Shown here: piece by piece, positions 4,641-5,394 of the stretch
Layout of the letters: each line of letters starts with the position of its first letter
How positions within the stretch are numbered: the stretch's first letter is position 1
Source of the DNA: an uncultured Ruminococcus sp.
GTDB lineage: Bacteria > Bacillota > Clostridia > Oscillospirales > Ruminococcaceae
NCBI GenBank assembly: GCA_910579835.1
Contig: CAJTWQ010000082.1
Span: 1-5,394 of the forward strand
Length of the DNA: 5,394 bases
Reading direction: 5' to 3'
The notes under the pieces: model-generated
Told to the model about the DNA's origin: nothing
What the model saw: only the letters and a program-made list of their open reading frames with translations
Database searches by the model: none
Translations under genes and position numbers: made by a program

Positions 4641-5394
4641 TTATTGTATTTCCGTTACGCCTTCCGGAATCCATACGCCGGTTATCTCTGATTCCGTAAA
4701 AGCGGTTTTATCAATTATCGTTGTTGCTCCGCCGCCGAGAATATCCGGTATCTCAGGATGCATACTTGTTCCCAGATAGGCCGTAATGGTTGATATACCG
4801 TTATTTACGGTGTATCTGTAATCATCTGCCGAGGTATACTGCGGAGATTTTTCAGTAATATCCTGTCCGGAAACGAACGCTGAAATTTCCTGCAAACCGG
4901 CAAGCCCGGATGCCGTTATGCTCACAGTATGAGTTCCGGCGGATGCCGTCAGCGGAAATGTAAACGAAACCGTTGAAAACTCTCCGGCGTGAAGATTTTG
5001 CTTTGCTGTCATCTCCTGCGCCGCACCGTCCAGATAGACCTTTACAGCGGCTGTACAGTTTCTTTCAGCAAGGAAAACTCCCGTAAAGCACAGAAAGCAG
5101 CCCGTTGCAGATTTACAGGAAAATCCGCCCTCTGCCGCCGTTCTTTCGCCCTCGTAAAGATCGCCGGGATTCTTTTCAAGAACGACTGTGTTCAGCGATT
5201 TTGTGACTGAAAAATTATTGACGGAAACTATTCCCGTACCGGACGAACCGCCGCCGGATGACGACGCCGTTCCGTTTTCAATAGCCCCCGGGGAAATTAT
5301 CGTCTGCGGACTGCGAAACTGCCATGAATCCGTCCCGATAAGAAAGCCTACGTTTCCTTTGCCGTTTATTCCGCCGGTAATCCTGATTATATCG
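4641..5394 (-). CDS. Phage tail-associated protein with a terminal BspA-type leucine-rich repeat (5' end outside window)
   Basis: The frame is open without a stop from the window edge to TAA at 4641-4643, giving 250 visible C-terminal residues. The ATG at 5012 is internal and has no ribosome site, so the true start lies beyond the window. Visible parts in order: a stretch ending near residue 40 (VGFLIGTDSWQFRSPQ), a Ser/Gly-rich linker (SSSGGGSSGTG, ~44-54), and a beta-rich region of about 55-185 with Ig- or carbohydrate-binding-like composition (VKVYLDG, then GTHTVSITASGLAG). The last ~60 residues contain YTVNNGISTITAYLG, IPDILGGG and TAFTESEITGVWIPEGVTEI, recognisable as the start and one repeat of the LRR_5/BspA type. 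BspA-like repeats commonly mediate surface binding, so an adhesion or tail-tip role is likely, by inference from position upstream of the tail-tip genes. Only one repeat is present, and the stop abuts the toxin promoter, so truncation is possible. Confidence 0.7.
   Translation of the reverse strand, partial: DIIRITGGINGKGNVGFLIGTDSWQFRSPQTIISPGAIENGTASSSGGGSSGTGIVSVNNFSVTKSLNTVVLEKNPGDLYEGERTAAEGGFSCKSATGCFLCFTGVFLAERNCTAAVKVYLDGAAQEMTAKQNLHAGEFSTVSFTFPLTASAGTHTVSITASGLAGLQEISAFVSGQDITEKSPQYTSADDYRYTVNNGISTITAYLGTSMHPEIPDILGGGATTIIDKTAFTESEITGVWIPEGVTEIQ

Noticed and set aside
4543..4779. A 78-residue plus-strand reading frame spanning the toxin leader, toxin promoter and the end of the LRR protein gene
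   Set aside because: It crosses regulatory DNA and the antisense of a real gene, with no ribosome site or familiar protein features.
4641..5012. Taking the ATG at 5012 as the start of the LRR-bearing protein
   Set aside because: The frame stays open for 127 more codons to the window edge with coherent protein features, and no Shine-Dalgarno sequence precedes this ATG.

Overview
The window looks like the tail-to-lysis end of a tailed-phage (siphovirus-type) prophage, next to a pair of host tRNA genes. Protein signatures, AGGAGG-type ribosome sites, moderate GC and the style of the tail proteins suggest a gut clostridial host, probably Ruminococcus/Oscillospiraceae. The host assignment is an inference from recognised motifs, not from a search.

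Left end, plus strand (1-213): the 3' part of a tRNA-Leu(GAG), a complete tRNA-Ser(GGA) and a strong intrinsic terminator. The next ~70 bases hold an 11-bp direct repeat and are the likely junction between host tRNA DNA and prophage. A second hairpin (284-309) closes the phage late operon, which runs towards the tRNAs on the minus strand.

Phage late operon, minus strand, in order of transcription (right to left): a tail-associated protein with a beta-sandwich region and one BspA-type leucine-rich repeat (4641-5394, N-terminus outside the window); a ~500-base gap; a beta-helix-like protein (3349-4143); a Tal-like tail protein of the phage minor structural protein family (1953-3344); a tail-fibre-like protein (1208-1951); a holin (837-1208); and an M23 endopeptidase lysin (318-833). 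From 4143 downward the genes are separated by 1-4 bases or overlap, and each Shine-Dalgarno sequence except the first lies in the end of the preceding gene. They should be translated as a coupled unit that builds the tail tip and then lyses the cell.

The gap at 4144-4640 is the most interesting part. It carries a compact two-promoter locus with the layout of a type I toxin-antitoxin system. A 28-residue hydrophobic peptide (4426-4512, minus) is read from a consensus promoter at 4611-4639. A short convergent RNA (about 4350-4437, plus) is read from its own consensus promoter at 4315-4342. The two share a 12-bp bidirectional terminator hairpin that contains the toxin stop codon. The toxin leader can hide its Shine-Dalgarno sequence in a hairpin, and the two transcripts begin with a related leader sequence. 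A GAAA-capped hairpin that pairs fully only as minus-strand RNA lies beyond the locus. The whole resembles a phage moron, an independently expressed cassette inserted between structural genes.
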